Shown: positions 26,203 through 33,022 of the stretch, piece by piece | Layout of the letters: each line of letters opens with the position of its first letter | Numbering within the stretch: the first letter of the stretch is position 1 | Assembly (NCBI RefSeq): GCF_003206575.1 | Contig: NZ_PZJO01000007.1 | Span: 89,817-153,816, forward strand | Origin: Salinicola endophyticus | GTDB taxonomy: Bacteria > Pseudomonadota > Gammaproteobacteria > Pseudomonadales > Halomonadaceae | DNA length: 64,000 nucleotides | Direction of reading: 5' to 3' | Translations under genes and position numbers: made by a program | Notes under the pieces: generated by a model | Database searches by the model: none | The model's input: only the letters and a program-made list of their open reading frames with translations | Told to the model about the DNA's origin: nothing

Positions 26203-27345
26203 ATGGATAGAAGGCGCTTCATCACCACGCTTCTGGCCACCTGTCTCCTCCCCAGTACCCGCGCGCTGGCCGCCAACCCGCTCACCCCCTTCACCCTGCA
26301 GGAAGACGACGACAGCGCCAGCTTCGTCATCGAGCTCGAGGGCAGCCACGAGCACAAGGTCTTCACCCTGGATAACCCGCCGCGGGTGGTCATCGACCTG
26401 CCGCAGGTCTCGCGCATCGCACCGTCGACCGCCCCAAGGCAGCACGCCGGTATCGTCAAGGATGTGCGTACCGGACGTCACGGCGACGGCATTCGCATCG
26501 TGCTCGATCTGAAGCGGCTCAAGCAGCCCAAGACCCACGTGCGCGAGTTGGATGCCCACCGCGCCCAGCTGATCGTCAGCATCAACGACCCCGATCCGCT
26601 GATGGCGGCGGTCACCGCCGAAGCCGAATCCCACCACCAGCCGCGCAAGGCGATCATCGAGATCGACGCCGGCCATGGCGGCAAGGACCCCGGCTGCATC
26701 AGCGCCGACGATCACTACGAGAAGTACGTCGCCCTGGGCGTAGCCGATGCGCTCAAGGCGCGGCTCCACGCGGACCCGCGCTTCGAGCCGTCGCTCACCC
26801 GTGACAGCGATATCTTCATCCCGCTGCATCAACGCGTGCTGATGGCCCGCGACCATCACGCCGATCTGTTCATCTCGATCCATGCCGATGCCGCGCCCAC
26901 CCCCTCGGCCTCGGGGGCCTCGGTCTATATCCTCTCCGAGCACGGCGCCAGTTCGGCGATGGCGCGCTGGCTGGCAGAGAGCCAGAACGCTGCCGACCGC
27001 TACGATTCGACCCGCGACAGCAACATCTATTCGGATGACCCCGACGTGCAGTCGGTGCTGATCGACCTGTCGATGCGCGGTACCGACGTCGCCAGCCAGA
27101 AGCTGGCCAAGACCACGCTCGGCCATCTCGGCGAGGTGACCCACCTGCATCAGCATCGGGTCAACAAGGCGGCGTTCGCCGTGCTCAAGTCGCCGGACAT
27201 CCCCTCGATGCTGGTAGAGACCGGGTTCATGTCCAACCGCGCCGACTGCAAGCGCCTGCTGATCAAGTCGCACCAGCAGTCGCTGGCCGAGGCGCTGCAC
27301 CAGAGCGTGGCCGACTTCTTCGAGGCCAACCCGCTGCCGGCGTGA
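26203..27345 (+). CDS. N-acetylmuramoyl-L-alanine amidase (AmiA/AmiC family), Tat-type signal
   Basis: A 380-residue periplasmic amidase that cleaves the amide between MurNAc and the peptide stem during cell separation. The start MDRRRFITTLLATCLL and the ALA-AN junction form a twin-arginine signal. An AMIN domain follows (about 30-130). The Amidase_3 domain has zinc His near 156 (EIDAGHGGKDPG), Glu in YEKYVALG, His near 227 (FISIHADA) and the catalytic Glu near 338 (SMLVETGFMSN). An upstream Zur-like site suggests production under zinc limitation as a back-up amidase. A perfect hairpin at 27381-27409 follows the gene. Confidence 0.93.
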   Translation: MDRRRFITTLLATCLLPSTRALAANPLTPFTLQEDDDSASFVIELEGSHEHKVFTLDNPPRVVIDLPQVSRIAPSTAPRQHAGIVKDVRTGRHGDGIRIVLDLKRLKQPKTHVRELDAHRAQLIVSINDPDPLMAAVTAEAESHHQPRKAIIEIDAGHGGKDPGCISADDHYEKYVALGVADALKARLHADPRFEPSLTRDSDIFIPLHQRVLMARDHHADLFISIHADAAPTPSASGASVYILSEHGASSAMARWLAESQNAADRYDSTRDSNIYSDDPDVQSVLIDLSMRGTDVASQKLAKTTLGHLGEVTHLHQHRVNKAAFAVLKSPDIPSMLVETGFMSNRADCKRLLIKSHQQSLAEALHQSVADFFEANPLPA

Positions 27346-27380
27346 AGTGCCGGCCACGCCTCTCCGCTATCAGCGCCACC

Positions 27381-27409
27381 CGGCCACGCCGTCAGCGACG
27401 GCGTGGCCG
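27381..27409 (+). terminator. Perfect 13-bp hairpin after the amidase gene
   Basis: CGGCCACGCCGTC (27381-27393) and GACGGCGTGGCCG (27397-27409) pair perfectly around a 3-base loop, 36 bp after the stop. There is no T-tract, so it may be a terminator or a transcript-end stabiliser. Confidence 0.55.
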
Positions 27410-27414
27410 CCCTA

Positions 27415-27558
27415 AGAGGGTGTTTACAAACCCTCTGACGATGGGCGCCGGAGGCAGGGCAAAGCGAGGGTCCTTTGCCAGGGATGGCAAAGGTAGCGCC
27501 CAGGGAGGGGGTCACAGCGCCCTCGCGACGCCCTGCCGCCGGATGAGCCTACATCGTC
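27415..27558. repeat. Highly structured intergenic element (candidate dispersed repeat or structured RNA)
   Basis: A 144-bp stretch folds almost completely on paper. A leading hairpin is AGAGGGT/ACCCTCT (27415-27421 and 27430-27436, loop GTTTACAA). An outer stem GACGATG (27437-27443) pairs with CATCGTC (27552-27558). Inside, a 19-pair stem has CCGG, GGCAGGGC and GCGAGGG (27448-27470) against CCCTCGC, GCCCTGCC and CCGG (27520-27542), with one mismatch and one 3x3 internal loop. A central hairpin CCTTTGCCA/TGGCAAAGG occupies 27472-27493. GGGCGC (27443-27448) and GCGCCC (27496-27501) could additionally pair. It has no coding potential. It looks like one copy of a MITE-like or structured-RNA family. 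Confidence 0.7.
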
Positions 27559-27773
27559 CAGCGGCTGTGAAAGGCGTTATAAGCTCGTGTTAAGCGAACC
27601 GGCGTAGAACACAGACGGTCACCCCGTTGCCGGGCGCCGACAGCATCGGGCAGCGGCTGACAAAAAGATGACCGTTTCGTTACCAATCCCTGCGCACCGC
27701 CCGCCTCCGCGGCAGTAGCATGGCGATCTGGTTCTCTCCGCACGACGCTCAAGGACGCCGACGTACCGCTATC

Positions 27774-28370
27774 ATGGAAGCGCTCAACCTTCGCCTGTTC
27801 GACTGGCTCAACGCCCCCGCCCACGCCTCCCGGCTGACCCTCGATCTCGCCTACGCGCTGGCGATCTACGCGATCTATCTGGTTCCGCTGCTGATGATCG
27901 TCGGCTGGCTGCAGCGCGACCCGGCGCACCAGCGCCTGGCACTGCGCGGCCTGGTGGCCTGCGTCGCGGCGCTCGGCGTCAACAGCGTAATCGGGCTGGT
28001 ATGGAGTCATCCGCGCCCGTTCATGCTGCCGGTGGGGCACACCTACCTGACGCATGCCGCCGACAGCTCCTTCCCCAGTGACCACATGACGGTGATCACC
28101 GCCGCCGCGGTGACCCTGCTGCTGTCGCGGGAGCTGCGCCCGCTGGGCGTGATCTTCGCCGCCATCGGCCTGGGCATCGCCTGGTCGCGGATCTATCTGG
28201 GGGTGCACTTTCCCCTGGACATGCTGGGGGCTCTGGCCATCTCGGGCACGGTGGCGCTACTCGCCGCGCGCGGCGAGACCTACTACATGCCCGCGCTGCA
28301 CAGGCTGGCCCGGGGGATTCACCGGCGATTGCTGGCGCCCTTGATTTCCCGCGGCTGGCTGCCACGCTGA
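27774..28370 (+). CDS. PAP2-family phosphatase, probable undecaprenyl-diphosphatase (BcrC-like)
   Basis: A 198-residue membrane phosphatase with the three PAP2 motifs: the Arg-Pro pair in WSHPRPF, PSDHM in place of PSGH, and SRIYLGVHFPLD. About five or six membrane segments are expected. The start MEALNLRLFDWLNA resembles BcrC-type enzymes that dephosphorylate undecaprenyl diphosphate to recycle the peptidoglycan lipid carrier, which fits a neighbouring cell-wall amidase. ATG 27774 is chosen over the in-frame ATG 27720 on N-terminal similarity; neither has a strong ribosome site. Confidence 0.83.
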   Translation: MEALNLRLFDWLNAPAHASRLTLDLAYALAIYAIYLVPLLMIVGWLQRDPAHQRLALRGLVACVAALGVNSVIGLVWSHPRPFMLPVGHTYLTHAADSSFPSDHMTVITAAAVTLLLSRELRPLGVIFAAIGLGIAWSRIYLGVHFPLDMLGALAISGTVALLAARGETYYMPALHRLARGIHRRLLAPLISRGWLPR

Positions 28371-28391
28371 CCCAAGCACCAGAGACCAAAG

Positions 28392-28412
28392 GGCCGGGCA
28401 GGTTGCCCGGCC
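28392..28412. terminator. Bidirectional hairpin between convergent genes
   Basis: GGCCGGGCA (28392-28400) and TGCCCGGCC (28404-28412) are perfect 9-bp arms with a 3-base loop between the convergent PAP2 and symporter genes. On the minus strand it is followed by a short T-run (CTTTGG). Confidence 0.6.
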
Positions 28413-28448
28413 GTGCGTTCGGCGTCGCTGCCAGCGTCTGCGTTCCCC

Positions 28449-29837
28449 TCAGGCAGCGCTCGAGACCGCCGCCGGACGCCGCCCGGCGAGGCTGACACCG
28501 ATCAGCGTCAGCGCCGCCAGCGGCATCGCCACCAGCACGCTGTTCCAGCCCATCGGCTTGCCCAGGGCGATCTCCCACACCAGTGTCATCACGCCACCCA
28601 CGATCATCGCCGACAGCGCCCCGGCCGGGGTCGCCCGCGGCCACAGCAGGGCGGCCAGGAACACCGGCGTGATCGCCGCGCCGTACATGCCGTAGGAGTA
28701 CATCTGCATCGCCAGCACGCTGGGGAAGAAGGCGCCCAGTATCCAGGCCAGGAGGCCGAGCAGCACCACCGCCAGGCGGTTGAGCAGCAGCGCCTTGCCC
28801 GCCGGCACCTGGATCTTGAACAGGCCACCGACGATATCCTGGGTCAGGCTGGCCGAGGCCGACAGCAGGTACGAATTGCCCGTGGTCAGCAGCAGCGCCA
28901 CGATCGAGGCCAGCAGCAGACCGCCGATCACCGTCGGAACGCCCTGCTGGGCCAGGGTCATCATCGCGGTCGAGGGGGTGATATCGGGATAGAGCACACG
29001 GGTTGCGCACACCAGCAGCGTGATCAGCGAGGTGCAAACGATGGAGGCGAGCACCAGCCCCATCGCAGCCTTCTTGGCGGTGGCCGGGTCACGCGCCGCG
29101 GCGAAGCGCTGGAACAGGTTCTGATCGCCCAGAATGAGCAGGAACAGCGGCAGGAAGTAGCCCAGCGCCTGCCACGGCGAGAGCCCGCCGAGCAGCGTCT
29201 GGTGGGTCGCCGGCAGCGCCTCGAACAGGCCGTCGAGGCCGCCCAGCCGGGTCAGCACCAGCGGCAGCGCGATCAGCATGCTGCCGAAGATGATCACCGC
29301 GCTCAGGTAGTCGGTGTAGGCCACCGAGACCAGCCCACCCATGGTCGCCAGACCGATCATCACCAGCGCCGCGATCACCACGCCCTGCCACACCGGCAGG
29401 CCGAACACCAGATTGAGCGCCTGGCCCGCCCCGGTGAACTGATACGAGACGATGCCGACATAGGCGAGCAGGATGATCAGCGAGGCGATCGAGCGCGCCA
29501 CCGGGCCGAAGCGCGTCTCGATCAGTGCCGGAATGGTGGTGGCACGCGAGCGACGCATCTTGCGCGCCAGCAGGAAGTAGACCACCAGGGCGGCGATCGG
29601 CGTGCCGGCGAAGAAGAAGATCGCCGCCCCCGGCCCGTGCTGGAACACGAAGCTGGCACCGCCGACGATCGAGCCGGAGCCGACGAAGGTCGCCAGCAGC
29701 GTCGCGGTGAGCACCAGGGTCGAGAGCGAGCGTCCGGCGACGATGAAGTCGGTATCGTCGTGGACCTTGCGCCGCGAGAAGTAGAGCCCCACGGCGACCA
29801 TCAGCAGCAGATAGGCGATGACGAAGAGTGCATGCAT
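28449..29837 (-). CDS. Sodium:solute symporter (SSS family)
   Basis: A 462-residue polytopic Na+-coupled transporter of the SSS family. It shows the N-terminal DFIVAGRSLSTLVLTATLLATF-type region, FVGSGSIVGGASF and YTDYLSAVII. GGLLLASIVALLLTTGNSYLLSAS carries the Na+-site serine/threonine region. About 12-13 helices are expected, and the length is near the short end for the family. GGAGG precedes the ATG at 29837 by 8 bases and is itself directly abutted by a 16-bp tandem repeat. The neighbouring prolidase-like amidohydrolase gene on the same strand suggests uptake of an amino acid or acyl-amino compound that the amidohydrolase processes. Substrate not identifiable. Confidence 0.9.
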   Translation of the reverse strand: MHALFVIAYLLLMVAVGLYFSRRKVHDDTDFIVAGRSLSTLVLTATLLATFVGSGSIVGGASFVFQHGPGAAIFFFAGTPIAALVVYFLLARKMRRSRATTIPALIETRFGPVARSIASLIILLAYVGIVSYQFTGAGQALNLVFGLPVWQGVVIAALVMIGLATMGGLVSVAYTDYLSAVIIFGSMLIALPLVLTRLGGLDGLFEALPATHQTLLGGLSPWQALGYFLPLFLLILGDQNLFQRFAAARDPATAKKAAMGLVLASIVCTSLITLLVCATRVLYPDITPSTAMMTLAQQGVPTVIGGLLLASIVALLLTTGNSYLLSASASLTQDIVGGLFKIQVPAGKALLLNRLAVVLLGLLAWILGAFFPSVLAMQMYSYGMYGAAITPVFLAALLWPRATPAGALSAMIVGGVMTLVWEIALGKPMGWNSVLVAMPLAALTLIGVSLAGRRPAAVSSAA

Positions 29838-29850
29838 GGTGCAGGCCTCC

Positions 29851-29946
29851 GATTGTGGTTGTTATGGATCGTGGTTGTTATGGATCGTGGTTGTGACGAA
29901 TCGTGGTCGTGATGGATCGCAGGGGTTATGGATCGTGCTCGATGTC
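29851..29946. repeat. 16-bp tandem repeat, six units, abutting the symporter ribosome site
   Basis: Units read GATTGTGGTTGTTATG, GATCGTGGTTGTTATG, GATCGTGGTTGTGACG, AATCGTGGTCGTGATG, GATCGCAGGGGTTATG and GATCGTGCTCGATGTC, becoming more degenerate away from the symporter gene. The first unit starts at the base next to the gene's Shine-Dalgarno (29846-29850). Since the symporter reads leftwards, the array is its immediate 5' leader. Confidence 0.92.
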
Positions 29947-29981
29947 CCGTTGCCGGTCGTGGATGACCGGCGCCAGCGCTC

Positions 29982-31235
29982 TCAGCGCGTCAGGCGGTCC
30001 TTGATCAGGCGCCCGCCCTGCATGATCAGCGCCAGGTGATCGCCCTGGCCGGTCAGCAGCTGCATATCCTCCAGCGGATTGCCGTCGACCACGATCAGGT
30101 CGGCGTAGGCCCCCGGCGCGATACAGCCGACCTCACCCTCCATGCGCAGCAGCTTGGCCGCGGTGGCGGTGGCGCTGCGGATCACCTCGTGGGGCGGCAG
30201 CACCTGGGCCCGGATCACGAACTCGTCGGACTGGTGCGGATGCATCTCGCCGAGCAGATCAGTGCCGTAGGCCATCTCCAGCCCCGCCTCGCGCATGGTC
30301 ACCAGACTCTCCAGCCCGGCCAGGCGCACGTCGTCGATCTTGGCCACCGACTCCGGCTTGAGCCCGTACTCGGCGCCCTCGAGCTTGAGCCGCTCATAGG
30401 TCACCAGGGTCGGACACGCCATCGCCCCGCGTTCGGCGGCAACACGCGCGGTCTCCGCAGTGATCAGATTGCAGTGCTCGAGCGAACGCACCCCCGCTTC
30501 GACCGCGCGCCGGATCGCCTCGTCGGTGTAGAGATGGGCACTGACATAGGTCTGGGCGTTGCTCGCCTCCTCGACGATGGTCTCGAGCTCGGCGCGCGAG
30601 AAACTGAGAAAGTCGATCGGGTCGCTGGGCGACGAGACCCCCCCGTTGGCCATCACCTTGATGAACTGGGCGCCGCCCTTGATCTCCTGACGTACCGCAC
30701 GACGTACCGCTTCGACGCCGTCGCAGATACGCCCCATCGAGCCGAGCCGGCGGGTCTGGTACTGGTCGTCACGCTCGTCGAAAAAGCCGCGGTAGTCGTT
30801 GTGGCCGCCGGTCTGCGACAGCGCCTTGCCGCAGATCACCAGGCGCGGACCGACGAAGTACCCTTCCGCCACCGCCTGCTGGATGGCGCGGTCGGCGCCG
30901 CCGACGTCGCGCACCGTGGTGAAGCCGCGTTCGAGCATGCCTTTCAGGATCGGCGTGGCGCGCGCCGCGACCAGCGCATCGGGCAGCAGCGCATTGGCAC
31001 CGAGGTCGGCGGTGGTGGCGATCACGTGGACGTGGCAGTCGATCAGCCCCGGCATCAGGGTGCGTCCGCCGAGATCGACCACCTCGGCGTGGGGGGCGTC
31101 GATCGGCGTCTCGGCGACCTGGACGATGCGCGCGCCCTCGATCAGTACCTCGAGGCCATCACGGGGTTCGGCGGTGCTGCCGTCGACCAGACGGAAGTTC
31201 TTGAGCAGACGGGCGGGGGGCGTGCGTTCGGTCAT
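29982..31235 (-). CDS. Metal-dependent amidohydrolase, prolidase/imidazolonepropionase-like
   Basis: A 417-residue TIM-barrel amidohydrolase. Metal ligands and catalytic residues can be read directly: His68/His70 (LIDCHVHV), the carbamylated Lys193 (FIKVMANGG), His234 (VSAHLYT), His254 (LEHCN) and Asp326 (YGTDLLG). The N- and C-terminal strands form the usual beta-sandwich (ending ADLIVVDGNPLEDMQLL). The sequence type is that of Xaa-Pro or Xaa-Arg dipeptidase-like (binuclear) amidohydrolases, cleaving C-terminal amino acids from N-acyl or dipeptide substrates. It is co-directional with the symporter, 144 bp upstream of it, with a LysR gene next in line. Confidence 0.87.
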   Translation of the reverse strand: MTERTPPARLLKNFRLVDGSTAEPRDGLEVLIEGARIVQVAETPIDAPHAEVVDLGGRTLMPGLIDCHVHVIATTADLGANALLPDALVAARATPILKGMLERGFTTVRDVGGADRAIQQAVAEGYFVGPRLVICGKALSQTGGHNDYRGFFDERDDQYQTRRLGSMGRICDGVEAVRRAVRQEIKGGAQFIKVMANGGVSSPSDPIDFLSFSRAELETIVEEASNAQTYVSAHLYTDEAIRRAVEAGVRSLEHCNLITAETARVAAERGAMACPTLVTYERLKLEGAEYGLKPESVAKIDDVRLAGLESLVTMREAGLEMAYGTDLLGEMHPHQSDEFVIRAQVLPPHEVIRSATATAAKLLRMEGEVGCIAPGAYADLIVVDGNPLEDMQLLTGQGDHLALIMQGGRLIKDRLTR

Positions 31236-31336
31236 GATTGGGCTCTTATGGGGACGAGAACGCCTTGAGCCTAATCAGCGCGGGAAGGGCCTGAAAAGCG
31301 ACAAAAACGCATGTCAGCATGCGGTCGGCGCATCGT

Positions 31337-32305
31337 TCAGCCCACGCCGTGGTCGCCTCCCGGACCCGCGGCCAGCGGTTCATTGGGCGCCATCTCCAGC
31401 AGCCAGCGCTTGAAGCAGCGGGTGGCGTAGTTCTCGCGGCGCTCCTCCGGGGTGATCAGGAAATAGCCGCCACCGTGGCTGGCCCAGTGGTCGGAGGCCC
31501 ACACCAGGCGCCCGCGGTGGATCTGGCTATCGATCACATGACGCCAGCCGAGCACGACGCCCTGCGCCAGGCTCGCCATCTCCACCAGCGTCGGATAGTG
31601 GTTGCACACCAAGGTGTTGGAGAGCGCAGGGCTGGTCAGACGGTGGTAGCGAAACCAGTCTTGCCAGGAGATCCACAGGCTCTGGGCATCCTCGAGCATC
31701 AGCAGCGTCTCGTGCTGCAGCTGGGCCGGGCTCAGGCGCTCATCCTCGCCCAGCGCGTAGCGCTCGCGACAGGCGGCGAGATAGCCCGGGGCACAGGCGG
31801 TATAGACCTGCTCGGGAATCACGAAGGTAGTGGCAAAGCCCGGCAGCGTGGGGCTCTTCAGGTAGTAGAGCCCGATGTCGAACTCGAACGAGGAGAGCGA
31901 CGTGACACCATCGCGCACGATCAGGCGCAGCTTGATATCGGGATGGGCGCGCCGGAACAGGCTCAGCCGCGGCGCCATCCAGAACTGCGCCACGCCGGCG
32001 GTACAGGCGAGCGTCAGCTCGTTCTCGCCGGTGCTCTTCATCACCTCGGCGGTGGCCTGGACACAGTCGTCGAGGATCGCCCGCACCTGCAGTGCATAGG
32101 CCTCTCCGGCCCGGGTCAGGGTCAGCCGCCGCTGCTGGCGCACGAACAGCTTGCGCCCCAGGAACGTTTCCAGATGAACCACCTGGCGGCTCACCGCGCT
32201 CTGCGACAGATTGAGCTCCCCCGCGGCGCGGGTAAAACTCATGTGGCGCACCGCCGATTCGAAGGCGACCAGCGAGTTGAGCGGCGGCAGCGGGTACATG
32301 CGCAT
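31337..32305 (-). CDS. LysR-family transcriptional regulator, GcvA-like
   Basis: A 322-residue regulator. YPLPPLNSLVAFESAVRH opens the winged HTH (helix SFTRAAGELNLSQSAVSRQV), followed by the two-lobe effector domain. GGAG lies 7 bases before the ATG at 32305 (MRMYPL); an ATG at 32320 is also in frame. It is co-directional with the amidohydrolase and symporter genes downstream, so it may control that unit. It is divergent from the copper-uptake genes. Confidence 0.86.
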   Translation of the reverse strand: MRMYPLPPLNSLVAFESAVRHMSFTRAAGELNLSQSAVSRQVVHLETFLGRKLFVRQQRRLTLTRAGEAYALQVRAILDDCVQATAEVMKSTGENELTLACTAGVAQFWMAPRLSLFRRAHPDIKLRLIVRDGVTSLSSFEFDIGLYYLKSPTLPGFATTFVIPEQVYTACAPGYLAACRERYALGEDERLSPAQLQHETLLMLEDAQSLWISWQDWFRYHRLTSPALSNTLVCNHYPTLVEMASLAQGVVLGWRHVIDSQIHRGRLVWASDHWASHGGGYFLITPEERRENYATRCFKRWLLEMAPNEPLAAGPGGDHGVG

Positions 32306-32522
32306 GGGAAGCTCCGGCAAGGCGACGAAGAGAGAGCCAGGATACGTGATCCCGCCGCCGCGAACGCCCCTCGCGGATCACGGGGCGTGGATGGCACCGA
32401 GGAGGGGATGCCGTGGTGCGACAATCCACCTCATCCCCCGGCGAGTCGCCGCGGAACTTTTTGGTTACCATCCGAGACGTGTGGGTAACACATGACTTTT
32501 CCTGCCCACCGCCATCGCGTGG

Positions 32523-32924
32523 ATGACGATGATCCGACTCACTCGAACCCGCAGCGCCTACCGTCGCCTGGCCGCCAGTCTGGCGCTGTTGGCGATGATG
32601 ATGCTGTTCCTGGGGCCGCTGATCTCGCAGATCCAGGCGTCGGAGTCGTCTCATTCGTCGATGCGAATGGCGGCGATGCCCGGCATGTCGATGGCGTCCA
32701 TGCACGCCCGCGATACACCGGAGCGCGCCGTCTTCGCCTGGCACGATCAGTGCGGCTACTGCTCGCTGTGGCAGCACTTCCCCACCGCCCATAGCGACGT
32801 TCCCGCCGTTGTCCGCAGCGTCCTCAAGCCCGCCGGTGGTCGTTTCGAATCGCCGCGCCCCGCAGCCTCGAGCGACCACCTGTGGTTCGAAGGCCGCCCC
32901 CGCGCCCCACCCGCGTTCTCCTGA
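32523..32924 (+). CDS. DUF2946-family protein (copper-associated)
   Basis: A 133-residue protein with one N-terminal hydrophobic segment (LAASLALLAMMMLFLGPLIS, signal or anchor), a Met/His-containing stretch (SSMRMAAMPGMSMASMHARD) and the DUF2946 hallmark WHDQCGYCSLWQHFP. It sits directly upstream of the TonB-dependent copper receptor gene, the usual context for this family. Methionines, cysteines and histidines suggest periplasmic copper binding, but the role is not established. No strong ribosome site is visible; ATG 32529 is a second possible start. Confidence 0.8.
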   Translation: MTMIRLTRTRSAYRRLAASLALLAMMMLFLGPLISQIQASESSHSSMRMAAMPGMSMASMHARDTPERAVFAWHDQCGYCSLWQHFPTAHSDVPAVVRSVLKPAGGRFESPRPAASSDHLWFEGRPRAPPAFS

Positions 32925-33022
32925 TTCGCACTCTCATCCTGTTCATCCGGCTTCCGCTTCCGGCGGTGGTGCTGCCCGCCCGTGCGGCCGGATCACACTC
33001 GAATCGCATTCAAGGGAACTTC

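Noticed and set aside
27381..27558. Insertion sequence or phage attachment site
   Set aside because: No transposase, no target-site duplication and no integrase are visible; the structure fits a non-autonomous repeat or structured RNA better.
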